DNA from: Isoetes taiwanensis
Taxonomy: Eukaryota; Streptophyta; Lycopodiopsida; Isoetales; Isoetaceae
Assembly (NCBI GenBank): GCA_021234155.1
Contig: JAJEKV010000135.1
Location: 1,617,065 to 1,681,064 of the forward strand
Direction: 5' to 3'
DNA length: 64,000 nt
Below, piece after piece: positions 1-11,078 of this stretch. The notes under the pieces were generated by a model. That model ran no database searches and had not been told where the DNA came from. It saw only the letters and a program-made list of their open reading frames with translations. The translations under genes were made by a program, and so were the position numbers. Within the stretch, counting starts at the first letter, position 1; every line of letters starts with the position of its first letter.

Positions 1-1970
1 CCTGGTCGGTGGTCAGTGCAGGCTGACCATCATCCCTTTTCAGCTTGTACTTAAAAACTGTAAATCCGGAGATCCCCTGTTCTGCCCAATATTCAACTAC
101 CTGGACGAAAAGCTTCCAAATAGTCAAAAACAACATGAATGAAATGTTTCATCACAAATATAAAAAGAATGTGCACGTGCCTTGTAAAGACCATCATAGG
201 TATACACCCTTTTTGTATAACTATGATTTGAATCGTGGCCTCGAATCACTCTCACTGGAGTGCCTTCTTCAATGCAATTCTAAAGAGTAAATTCACTATT
301 TAGCAAAAACACAATGAATTGAAATAAGAAATGCTATATTTGTTTATGTAATGCTACCTGGAAGAAAAATATGATTTCAATTTATAGATAATGTTCTTAC
401 CTTGAGGGCCAGATTGCCCTTAGCCATCTTTTGGTCTTTTATTTGGCGTCTGTTGCCAGTTAGGTCATTGCCTCCCTGGCCTGTATATACAACCTCTTCA
501 GATTTGTCCACATCATCTTCATAACCTCCAGACATCACGATTGATACTGCGAGAGGCAGCTTACGTTTGATACTTTTCTGTTAAACATGCCCAATCAATG
601 CGTTATGTTTATTAAAGTCAGAACTGGATCCGCTCCAAGTTACAAAGCATACCTTATATGTAGTTGGAGCAATATAGTCAATGCCATTGAGCCAGTGATG
701 GTGTAAGCCAATGGCGGCCATTTCACATCGTGAAAAAAAGTGATCTCCAACGCTGACACCTGGAAGGCAGTATAACATTATAAAATGATAGGCCAAAAAC
801 AAAACCATCAAACAAAGGGAAGAGGCATTGATAGTACCAGGAATGCTTCCGATCATTTTATCAGGATAAAGTATTGCACCCGCTTTGTGCATCTGAGGAA
901 TATGATTCATTTGAGATTATACAAGGATCAAAGAATGGGTTGCCTTATAATAGTTACCTTACTTATTGCCTGCAGATCAGGCCTTCGTGACTTCCGTTTC
1001 CCAAAATCCTCCTCCTTACTCGAGCAGCATTTTGCAGGCTTTCGTGACTTGTTCTTCCCAGGGACATCCCCATTTTTCCCACTGCGTTTCCCAGTTTTTT
1101 GTGACTTCTGTTTGCCAAAATCCTCCTCCCCTGTGCTCAAACATCGTTCCTTTTCCTCCTAAGGATATTAAGTATACGACTCAGAATTCCATGCAAGCAT
1201 CAGGTCAAACATTTAATCTCTCCACATCAAAATAAACAATCCAATGTTTGTTGCGTTCAAGATGGTCATCACCAACAATTCAGAATAGGATAGGTATTCC
1301 ATGCACCACATTCGTAGCTTGCATATGCCAATAGTGTGCTTGTAGCAGCTTACACAACATATGTTGTCACTGCATCCTTGGATGGTTATCACCTTTTGAT
1401 GGTAACCACCGCATATCAAGATGAAAAGCCACAGAAGTTTACTGTGCCATCTTGTTATAAAACTAAGTCAACATATTCCAACCTCTAAAATAAAGATTGA
1501 GATCATTTGTATTCTACCCCCTAAATTAATACTAGGGATTACAAGGTCATTACCTTTATTGCTTGGAGATAGTACATGTTAAATATCCTTAAGTTATTCT
1601 TTACTTTCGCCACATCATTAAGGATAAGACATGCTTGAGGATCAGAATTTTCTTTGTTTGGCTTCATGGTTTCATCAATAACACCTAGATTGCATCCCTT
1701 GTCCATTCCACTTGTTTGATCATAATCCGCTTCCTCCCTGCATTCTTCAACTTCTTGCTTTGTGACATCATTATTGTGTTTCCGGATGTCTACTGAAGAA
1801 GTACGTTTATAGGCTGCTTTCCTTGTCTTCCTTTGAATTTTCAGCCCGTCATTACCACGAGCATAACTGGAAACACAATTTCTTGTAGGCCGCGTAGAAA
1901 CTCGCAATTGTGTAGTTGCTTTCCTCTTGTTGTTCATTTTTATGCCTGCAGGGTTGCTGTAGCCAGGCAT
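1..1970 (-). CDS. SUVH-type histone H3K9 methyltransferase, 5' part (SRA/YDG domain), truncated by window edge
   Basis: Reads as the N-terminal half of a plant SU(VAR)3-9 homologue: a nuclear enzyme whose SRA domain binds methylated DNA and whose C-terminal pre-SET/SET domain methylates H3K9. Exons on the minus strand, all with matching phases: 1970-1554, 1158-958, 892-838, 759-653, 577-401, 279-181, 100-1. The SRA domain is seen in order as GDHFFSRCEMAAIGLHHHWL, the NGIDYI block, MSGGYEDDVD, YTGQGGND, RVIRG, YTYDGLYK and VVEYWAEQGISGFTVFKYKL. The N-terminus is basic and low-complexity. Just before the SRA a KRPDL-like segment (RRPDLQAISK) matches the family. The start at 1970 is the first ATG of the open stretch; 1937 is a second in-frame option. 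Pre-SET, SET and post-SET would lie left of base 1. The 279-181 exon is followed by a GC rather than GT donor (180-179). No stop or frameshift was seen. Which SUVH subgroup it belongs to is not decided. Confidence 0.88.
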
Positions 1971-3252
1971 TTTTAATAGAATGAAGCACTAGCCACCAAC
2001 ATTCAAGCCAAAAACAAATACCAACAAGTCATAAAACTAAAAGAGAGTTGAATTGAAACTTCATGCTTAGCAAAATGTATGCATCTTGGTAAGAAATTTA
2101 CTTTGATCAATTTATAACCAATAGCTTAGTCTTGATATCAAATGTGAAGCAAAGAATTCATCGGCTTATCATGATATATTAATGACTATCAGCAGAAGCA
2201 CTCATAGGTGACTGCACTGTTCAAGTCAGAACCACGTAATATATAGGTTGAGCTCTCTTTTTCCGGGATAATGAAATTCTGAGGACGTATGTGCATAGAG
2301 CTGTACGCTCATGTATCAGAAACTTGCTGTGTCGGTCCTACACGACGAATGGGATTCCAGGAGAGGGCATGGACCAAAGACTGCCGACTAGAAACTATTC
2401 TTCAAAGTAAGTGCGTCCTCCAGGGACTGATTTGGCATTAGCGCTTCTCCGATCCTCATTCCAGCAAGTATACCGTAGCTATGAAGCGGCATCGTATTTG
2501 ATTGGTAACGAGGGATGCAAAGCAGAAAATAAAGAGGCAAGAAACAAAGACACAAGTAAAGATGTCAAGATCCTCGGATATATATTATTACCAAATGGCG
2601 CTTCAAAAAATAGTCTTCTGGAGCAGGATTCCAATTGCAAGCACAAATCCAGTACTTATGATTCGGGGATTACCAGTTTGCATCTTCACATTTCAGATGA
2701 TTCACAGATTTGATCGGCAATTCGGCAAGAAATGTTCATTTCATGAATTCAATTTCGACTAAAGAATGCATTAATGCATTAGAAAAAACTCGACGTCCCT
2801 GATAGTCTCGACTGATAAGAGACAACCAAGCAACACGCCACAAAAGAACAACAAACTAAGTCTTCAAAGCTGCAACAAATCCGACGGGAAACAGAACTGC
2901 GATAAGCGATTAAAGCCGTCGGATAAAATCGTTTGAAGCTCGGCTATGGCTCCGCTAGATTGTTGGCCCACGCTGCTCATCTGAGCGTTGAGAGTGCATG
3001 AAGACAAAAAAAAAAAATGGAGAAAAAAAAAACGGAGAAGAAATTTGAAATCTAGATTAGTGTGCTGATATTTACTTTTCACGGCAGCATAATCCAACCA
3101 TTAATGATAACTAGGTACCTTTCAGTTCCTACTAGGCGTATATCATAGCGGAATCTCAACAATAACATTTCACTTTACACGTAATAATGCTTTTGGTGTG
3201 TGTGATGCAAATACCATGAGAGATATATTTTTTGGAAGGCGAAATGTTTCTG
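1971..3252. other. intergenic stretch, no gene recognised
   Basis: Upstream side of the SUVH gene. Short open stretches on the plus strand (2411-2762) show no family motif, coding-like composition or splice pattern I can support. An A-rich patch lies at 3007-3032. Confidence 0.5.
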
Positions 3253-3276
3253 AGCTGGAAATTGAAATTTCCAGCT
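3253..3276. repeat. perfect short hairpin
   Basis: Arms AGCTGGAAATT (3253-3263) and AATTTCCAGCT (3266-3276) are exact inverted copies around a two-base loop, about 85 bp upstream of a TATA box. A chance origin is possible at this size. Confidence 0.6.
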
Positions 3277-3337
3277 GACGTGGGGGGCCACGAGTAGCGT
3301 TCGCCAACGAAATTTTGAAGACCTTGAAATTTTGTCG

Positions 3338-3368
3338 ACGTGGCGCCCACGTGTCATAACTATAAAAG
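3338..3368 (+). promoter_or_regulatory. promoter-like block: ACGT elements plus TATA box
   Basis: ACGTGGC (3338-3344) and CACGTGTC (3348-3355, a G-box/ABRE-type core) are followed immediately by TATAAAAG (3361-3368). ACGT-core pairs are the classic bZIP binding arrangement in plant promoters. The block faces the Crypton-like relic that starts coding at about 3806, so it is a reasonable candidate for its promoter, but transcription is inferred only. Confidence 0.45.
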
Positions 3369-3805
3369 AAATTGTTTTCTCATTGTGGACATTCTCTGCC
3401 GCGTAACTTTCGATCCGGCATGCTGCCGGAGATGAAATGTGGCTCTTTTTTGTCGTAGATCATGTTCTAATCGGCATAGCGGCTTGGAGCGCCATAATCT
3501 CTTAGCTTAGCGCCTTGGAGCGCCATTTTTTCTTGGTTCTTGCGAGTTGTGGAGGCATTTTTCAGTAATCTTAACATTCTGTGGAGCTTTTTTGGCAATC
3601 CTCTTCCATTTCCACCAAGTTAGTGCTGCTGGACTTGCATGTAGGTGATTCTGCCTTTCCATTAGTTATCCTTCAAATTTTATTCTTTTCTAACGCCTTT
3701 TCTCGCATATTCGCCTTTCTGAAGAAATAGTGGAGTAAGATCACCTATCTTAAAGAAATGGATGCAATGAAGTGCTTTATTATTTTATTTTCTGTGTTTT
3801 ATAGC

Positions 3806-6019
3806 ATGGACGTGTGTGCAAGTGGTTTGGACCCTAGTTTGGAGCTAAATGCACTCAGGAAGCTTGTGGGGTTAATCTTTTACCTGTTGTAGCATCTGAA
3901 TCTGTAAATGATGCCTTTGAAGATATTGACGGTCTGTTGAATAAATTTCAAGACCCAGAACTTGATAACTTTATTGCAGAAATCCAGAATGAGTCCTGAT
4001 TTCAAGAAGATCAAGCTTGTGGTGATGATAAGGATGAGTTCTTTGCTTTGGACCCGAATCTGATTAAAAAAGCATAAGGGGGAGGCAGGGATGGCTCTAA
4101 AGGGCTCACTAAATGGGCTAGAAGGAGGTTTGATAGTTGGAGATCACGGTTTATGTTTGATTGCAGGATACCAATTGAAGAGATCCCTGCGGTTGAACTG
4201 GCTGATATGCTCATGAAGTTTATGCTGCAGATCAAGAAAAAGAACAAGGAGGTTTATCCACCATGAAGGTACTGTAATTTCTTTGAGTTGTTTAATTTAA
4301 GTTGTTTAAGTTGTTAAGTTGTTTAAGTTTTTTGGGTCAGCTTTCTGTTAGGATTTAGGGTAATTTTTCTGATAGATTATTTATTTTTTGCAGTCTTAGT
4401 GTATTGTATAGGACATTTGGCAGGATTTTAAGAAAGAAACAAGAGGTTAGAGTTGGTCAGACTGGTATTGAAGAGCGTCCATTCAATATCTTAAAGTCTG
4501 ATGTCTTTAAAAAAAGTGCATATGCCTTTGTAGTAGCTGTTAGAAGATCCAGGTTACTTAAAGTTAAGGGGAAGAAGAAGAAAGCACCTGTTATTCCATT
4601 CAGTGTCGAGAATGGCCTGTTCGCAGACGTTGACCATCAAATTTACCATCCTAGGGGTTGTAAAAAACGTCTTTGCTTTTATATCTGTAGCAGGTTTGGG
4701 ATCAGGGCAAAGAGATTTGGAATTTAAAGGTATATCAATTTTCCTTGGAGATTAGTGAGAGTGGCGAGTTTGTGAAATACGAGGAAGCGTGCAGCAAAAA
4801 ATATAATCCTTCTGCTACGCGTTTTGAAGACCATCATTTTAGGGATCTGGTGTGGAGTTATGAGGAAGATTTCGTCTTTACCTACAAACAGTATGTGAGG
4901 CATTTACCTTCAAGGCAATTTGGGGCTGAGGATAAGACGGAGGGCGCACTATTCTTGACTGCAATTGATAACGCATGCAGTAATGTAAGTTGTGGTTTGA
5001 TTTGTCTTTTTGTTTTTTTGCTTTAGATCTTTAGTTAAATTACATAATAAGCTTGTTATATTTTTTCTGTTTTAGGTTTGGTACCATAAGCAAAGGGTTG
5101 GCACAAATCAGGTTAATGCTGACATTTGCAACAAATCTGGACGCGTGACTTTGGTGACACGATTGGCATTGGCTGGTGTACCAGCTGAAGTGGGGATGCA
5201 GGTTACAGGTCATAACATGCTTGACGGCTATCGCAAGTAAAGTTTTCCCCCCTTTTATCATTTTTTTTATTATTGTTAGCTAAAGTATATGTTCAATCTT
5301 CGTTGACTTTTTCTGTAATTAGATATGACAGGAGCAAAAAAGTTCAAGTCGACACAGCTATGTCTATTATGTCGAAGCCTGTTGATAATAATGGGAAGCT
5401 TCGCGTGTATAACGAGGTCCTTGGCGAGCAAATGAATAGTAAGCGGAAGGTCTTATTTGGAGTGCAAGATGATCGTACTCCAAATGGCTTGCTGTTCCCA
5501 AGCAGGTACTTTGAAGATTTTTTATTGAAGCAATCTTTTTTCATTCAATAGTTATAGTTCAATGTTGTCTAGCAGGCTCTTGTGTCATCTTCAACTGTCG
5601 CTGCTATGAATTCTGAAGATAATGGCGCTATAGAAGGCGAATGTTCTACCAAGTGCGAAGAAGAGGTAATGTTATTTAATTGATTTTCAATTTTCAATCA
5701 GTTTCTGACTTTGAATGTGTCACTGTTTCAGGTTGTTTGTTTGGCTGGAAAAGAGAATATAGAGTTAACGGAGAAGGATAAGCAGATACAGGATGAATTT
5801 GATTTTATTGACAAAGGTATTGTGAATGAGTTTATGAGGGCAAATCCTCTGACAAGAAAAGCATTACAGGGCGGACATTATAATGTCATGAAGGGGAATT
5901 CAGTTAGTACCACAGATGGGCAGAATTTCATTGGCGCTACATTTTCTGGTTGTGTATTTGTTACCTGTGACAATCGTAGCAGAGTTTCTGCTCTTCTGAA
6001 GAATTTGCACAGCAGTTGA
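3806..6019 (+). pseudogene. Crypton/DUF3504-like tyrosine recombinase relic, six exons
   Basis: Best reading is a tyrosine recombinase of the kind carried by Crypton DNA transposons and by animal genes derived from them (DUF3504 proteins). Proposed exons: 3806-4268, 4394-4984, 5076-5236, 5323-5505, 5576-5665, 5732-6019. The N-terminal part has the family's helical layout (AVELADMLMKFMLQIKKKNK, then YPP). The catalytic part shows FGIR (box I Arg), WYHKQRVGTN, NKSGR (Lys where His is usual, then Arg) and TGH. A Tyr sits nine residues after that His, in the RKYDR block just past an intron, which is the expected nucleophile spacing. Damage: in-frame stops at 3997, 4075 and 4264, a frame change near 3855-3870, and a one-base loss near 4705-4712. 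The phase at 5505/5576 does not join cleanly. The last exons stay open to TGA at 6017-6019. I know of no well-described plant Crypton, so similarity needs a profile search. Confidence 0.68.
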
Positions 6020-6200
6020 ACTGAATTTTCTGTTAAATGTTGAACTCAATTTTCTGAATTAATTGTTGAACTCAATTTTCTGACTAATGTTGAACTGAAT
6101 TTTTTGGAAGGTTTTCAAAATTTCTGGAATGAAATCTGTAATTTTGTGCAATGTGTTGTAATTTCTGGAATGAAATCTGTAATTTTGTGCAATGTGCAAT
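6017..6200. repeat. short tandem repeats downstream of the recombinase relic
   Basis: About four degenerate copies of a 25-30 bp unit built on GTTGAACTGAATTTTCTG (6017-6105) are followed by two copies of a roughly 37 bp unit starting AATTTCTGGAATGAAATCTG (6119-6196). They sit directly after the stop codon. Confidence 0.7.
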
Positions 6201-7447
6201 GTTATCAATGTCTTAGGTTTGATAAGATTAGGCGGAAAATCAAGTGAAAATGACCTTGAAATTTCGGGTTATAAAAACAAGACGATTAACCCTCAAGGTC
6301 TTCAAAAATTTGGATTGCACGGTCGGTTCACATGACACGGTCGCTGGAGAGGGGCCCTGTTATACCCTGTGCAAATTTGCAATTGCCAGCGATGATGGGT
6401 GTAAAAGGGCGAGGCATTGAATGTGAACTCATGCTAGGGCAATTCGTTAGGGAGAGGGTGGGTTTGAGTGTCTTGAGGTATATTCTACGCATATCTAATG
6501 ATCTAACGGTGGCAATTGCTAGTTGTGTTTCCAAAAACAAAAAATATTTTATATTTTTACATATGCAATGGATGTAAGGCTTTTTGCGTTTCGAATGCCG
6601 AATGGGGAAATTCATTTTTCTTAAATTGACTTTTAGCCTTAACTTTTAATTGAATGCTTTTTTTAACCTTTTGATGATAGAACTGGAGCCTCCTTACCTT
6701 CCCTGATATTTTAGAGCAGATGGAGCAACAAGTCTCACATATTGTAAACCAGCATGACTACCTAGGCTTATTTTCTTTCTTAACAAGCTTGAGATGGATG
6801 TAGCAGTTATAGCGGATTTCTGATTCCTTCAAAGAAGCAACACCCAAGTGGTATGAAGATTATGTAACCCGCAATCCGAATGTCTGATATGTTAGTTTGA
6901 TTATTGTGCAAAGACTTAGACACCATCATTCGGTAGGATTTGTATTGTTTTATTGTCTATTGTCTGATAACAAACATTAAAGTTCTTGGTATATGATGAA
7001 GACACGAGCGAAAAATATGCAGAAATGAACCTAGGTTTCTCAATAACACTCTATGGCACTTGCCTATAGAACGTGGCTCTAAATTGCAATAAAGTTTGAC
7101 AACCAATTCTGGGGCATGATTTCTTTAGGAGGCTATACTGTTATCTGCATATTGACCGTTTATGATCCCAAAGTTAGATAGCTTCTGTTATTGCATCCAA
7201 ATTAGACAATGAAATACATGTGAGGCATAAGGAAGAAACCATAGATCAGATCTGATTGGTTGGATAAATTCTTATTTGACAGGCTCAAATTGATCCTTAT
7301 AAGGATGCCTTGCTATGGCCAACAGACTGGAACTTACCCAATGCCAGATAATTACCTAGATCCTTGAAGATATCAGTGCCTAGATGACAATGTTGGCTCA
7401 AATGTTGGCACATTTGGCCAACATTAAAAAACCACTGTTTTTTAATG
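6201..7447. other. intergenic stretch, no gene recognised
   Basis: Apart from the inverted motif at 6251-6307 (see findings) I see no coding exon with a recognisable family, no RNA gene and no element ends here. Confidence 0.5.
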
Positions 7448-7755
7448 TTTGGGCAATGATGTAATGGTCAAGATTTTATGGTGAAAGTTAGGCCAGTTGC
7501 AAGAGGGAACATGGGGAGATTGAACCTCGTGTTGAAGGCAACTTGTCAACAGAACCACCATAATATTGTGAGACCATATATTTATTTGTTTGGGCAATGG
7601 TAAGTGATGGTGATGATGGTCTAAGATTTTATGGTGAAAGTTAGGCCAGCTGCAAGAGGGGACATGGGGAGATTGGACCTCGTGTTGAAGGCAACTTGTC
7701 AACAGAGCCACCTTTATGTTGTGGGACTATATACTTAACTGTTTGGGCAATGGTT
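7448..7755. repeat. tandem duplication, period about 153 bp
   Basis: Two full copies and the start of a third. Each begins near TTTGGGCAATG and contains TTTTATGGTGAAAGTTAGGC and CGTGTTGAAGGCAACTTGTC, the latter at about 7531 and 7680. Open stretches on the minus strand are only a by-product of the repeat. Confidence 0.85.
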
Positions 7756-9369
7756 AAAATTGTATGATTGGGATGAAAGGCCAAGAGTAAGTGGTGCAAA
7801 TAGAGGGTCAAGATGAAGTGGTGGAGATGGAAGATGGAGATTAAGTGGTGCAACAGAAGGTTGAGATTATGAGGTGCTATTAAATGCTTAGATTAAACCT
7901 TGTATTGTATAAATATTATGAAAAATAAAAAACTCTCTTTCTCTCTGGCTCGTGGCAGAATGTAGCCTCATTTGGGCTTAGTGACAAAGCTCAAGGAGGA
8001 GGGTGAGAGCCTCCTCCATGTCAAAATCTACCTGAAGCTTTTGTACTCCACAGTTCTGTCTTGATGCATCAATTGAAGTTCTTAATTTTTTTGTGTTCTT
8101 CTCTTTTATCTGGTTCAGAAATTTAGTGTTTGCCACACCCCCCTTATGCTGGGTGGATATGGGGAATTCACCCAACATACAAGATGCAATTTCCCTCCAG
8201 GTTTGTCTTTGGTGCAACAATTGTTGCGTACCATGTACTCTTCTTGTCCTCCTTTTCCCTTTTTACAATTCTCACTTTAAAGAAATCACTACAAATCCCT
8301 AAAAGTACGGGACGAAATGGAGGCCAAAAAATTCATGATAATTCCCTCTGGCCTCGGGATGCAGAGAGCGGCATCGACTCTGATTGCACTCAATTATTTG
8401 GTTACAGGGCAATTCTGCACTCATTTCCTATCCAAAAGATGTGCCATCATGTTTTTTGCACCCTACTACATTCGTACTATTCTTAAGTGGAAGCAAGGCA
8501 GGGTTGGGACAGGCCTATGACCAATTTGCCAAGCCCATCCTGAGAACATGTTCGGTAAGGTATGTTGGGAGATCCAGACAACACAATTCTACTATATTCC
8601 TATCAACGTAGGGTAGATTCTTGGCTTCGTTAAATTTGTTTTCAATCTATTTTAATGCCTTCTTCCCCTTGAAATTGCTAATTTTTAGTGGCCATTGGAG
8701 CCTTTTCATCCTGTAACTGATGGCTTAGCCTGTGCTCGGCTTGGGAAGCCATTCCCTTGCATCATGCTCCTTGATTCCTATGGTCTCTTGCATACATCGA
8801 CCCAGGAGTTTATCGCATTTTAAGTATTCTTTCCTAATCTTTATATTCAATGTTTTGCTTCCTAATTTTGTTGATCTGTTTTTGATACTTGCAGATTTCT
8901 TACCAACATGTTTAAGAGGTGGAGGCATGAGGTGCAATGCACCCAGCATTCTGTTGGAAATTTTCCAACAACACAAATAATTTAGATTGTAGTGTGTATA
9001 TGATAAATTATGTGAAGAAATTTGTGAAAGAGATTCAGCAGCAAGGAGGATAATGTGAGACTCTTTAATTTCATTTCTTTTTTTCATGTACCTGCCTTAT
9101 AGATTGCATGAGGGCAGGCTACAAGATCATCAAATGCTTGACTATAGAGAAGTCGACCTTTTACTTACCCGAGGGTACTCCAGGTGAGACTAGACCCCAT
9201 ACCTATTTGATGTTGCATGATCCTTGGCACTTTTTGTAAAATTCTGTTAATGTTATAATCTGAACACTTGAATGTGATAATCTTCCATCTGAGGTGTATC
9301 ATAATTGAAACACTTAATCTGAAGTGTTGGCCCGATTTTGAGTAGTTCAATGGTTTATTTAAGTACAAT
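7756..9369. other. unannotated stretch with short open frames only
   Basis: Several overlapping open frames of 60-120 codons lie at 7978-9087. Frames disagree with one another and I recognise no family. A decayed gene between 8120 and 8620 is possible, but I cannot name it. Confidence 0.4.
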
Positions 9370-9500
9370 GGTTCATGTTAATGGTTATTTTCAGTGCAAT
9401 GTTTATTAAAATTCAGTGGTCCAATGGTTTAAAGTTCAATTGTTCAAATTCAATGTTCAATGGTTCGAAATTTAATGTTTCAATGGTTAAATTGCTTTAA
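9345..9500. repeat. degenerate TTCAATGGTT minisatellite
   Basis: Roughly ten imperfect repeats of a 10-13 bp unit resembling TTCAATGGTT, diverged and irregularly spaced. Confidence 0.65.
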
Positions 9501-9514
9501 TCTGCTAAGACATA

Positions 9515-9805
9515 CTGACCTCTAAGATCTCGCCTGAAATACCGTCCTCTGGGATCTCCATTCACTTTTATATTTATTTAATAAAAAAAATACGGGAATT
9601 AATAAACTTACAACTTTTTAATTAAATTCCCCCCTAGATATACCGTCCTCCAGAATCCCGCCATAATATCTTGTCCTCTGAGACCTCGCGCGGAAAATAT
9701 TTGTGTATAAAATGCATGTATTATCTCTTTTTATTTTAATTATATGGATATACCCTCCTCCACGATCTCTCTCGAAAATACCAGTCGGTCCGGGATACTG
9801 CAATT
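9515..9805. repeat. dispersed CCTCTGGGATCTC-type repeat block
   Basis: Four or five diverged copies of a motif like ACCGTCCTCTGGGATCTCC at intervals of about 100 bp or less (9519, 9550, 9647, 9679, 9748). A further copy lies at about 10850-10895. In reverse complement the motif matches the GGGATCCCGGAGGATGGGATC blocks at 38.8-40.7 kb, so they look like one repeat family. Confidence 0.6.
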
Positions 9806-11078
9806 ATGCCCTAATGTCATTAGGCAATGGTGCAATGGTTGTGAGCTTTAACTAGAGAGCATGTGCCCAAATTCATAATGTCAAGACTATTGAAATGTCA
9901 AGATCGTTGTAATTTACAATTTGGGGACTATCTGGATATTGTTGTACAACGGATAGTAAAACAGTTATTAAGAAAGTGACTATATATGTCCCTTGAATTC
10001 ATAAGGGAATTCACTTGAAGTTAAGTGAAAATGGCGAGGACTAGGCAATAGCTTGGTGAGTGCAGTGCCAACAACATGCACATCCTTGAGGATGTTCTAG
10101 TCCACTTGAATGAACTTCAGGAGGATGTGGGGTTAGATCTTGTTGAGGATGAGAGCATCCACACATTCACAAGTAAGCATTTGGTTGTTTCCTTCAGATT
10201 CCCAGTTGCATGTTTTATACGAAGACCATGGAGAATGGGAAGTTTAGAGTGACCCAGGACATTTCCATAATGACATTGATATGCCAGCAGACGAAGCAAT
10301 GTTAGCTGAGTTGAGGAGGTGCATTATCTAAGCCAAGGCTTTGAAGAAGTTATTGGCTATGGACTTTGTGTGGGATGACTACAACCTCAAACCCTGTTTT
10401 GAGGAAATGTATACTTCACGCAGGTTGCAAAAGAAGGCCATGATCAGGGATGTGCTAGAGTGGTGGTGTCCAAGGCTTTGCGAACGCTCAATCACATGAT
10501 GTGGACACAACCCAATTCTGTGCTAAATCTCATTGCTGAGAGCATCCCGGTAGAAGCCATGTTAACAGTGACTGAAGTTGATTCTGATTTATTCTGATTC
10601 CCTCTAGGTTAGAATTACATTTGCGTGAATTGTATTACCATTGAAATCTTACCTTTGAATTGTATGACCATTGAATTAAAGGCAAACCGTTGAAGTTAAA
10701 TGGCCATGAATATGTTGTGTGATCCTGGAGGACAGGGTCACACGAAATTTTGATAGAATATGCCTTAGTTAAAATTGGAAAATAATTTAGGGAGCCAAAC
10801 CATTCTAATTAATTGCCAATTTTTTTTGCCCCGATGTGGACTCCCGCCCTTCAGGATCCTGTCCGGATATACCATCCTCTGGGATTCCTCGTCCATGTCT
10901 TAATGTTATTAGTCAATGGTTTATCGCGGTAAGCAGGATTCCCAACCAAAATCAATTCGAATTCAATTACAATCAATCCATTGATTGATTGTAATTGACT
11001 TTATTTGCTTTGTACGCCAAATTGAGAAGTAATGCTCTGATATATTCTAATATTTAAACACTATTTGATGAATTTCAG
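9806..11078. other. unannotated stretch
   Basis: Contains a GATCC-rich repeat fragment at 10845-10895. Exon-like text around 10030-10600 (ATG at 10031) has early stops and no family I can name. Confidence 0.4.

Noticed and set aside
3997-4266. In-frame TGA codons as selenocysteine in the recombinase gene
   Set aside because: Land plants lack the selenocysteine machinery, and a TAA stop lies between the two TGA codons.
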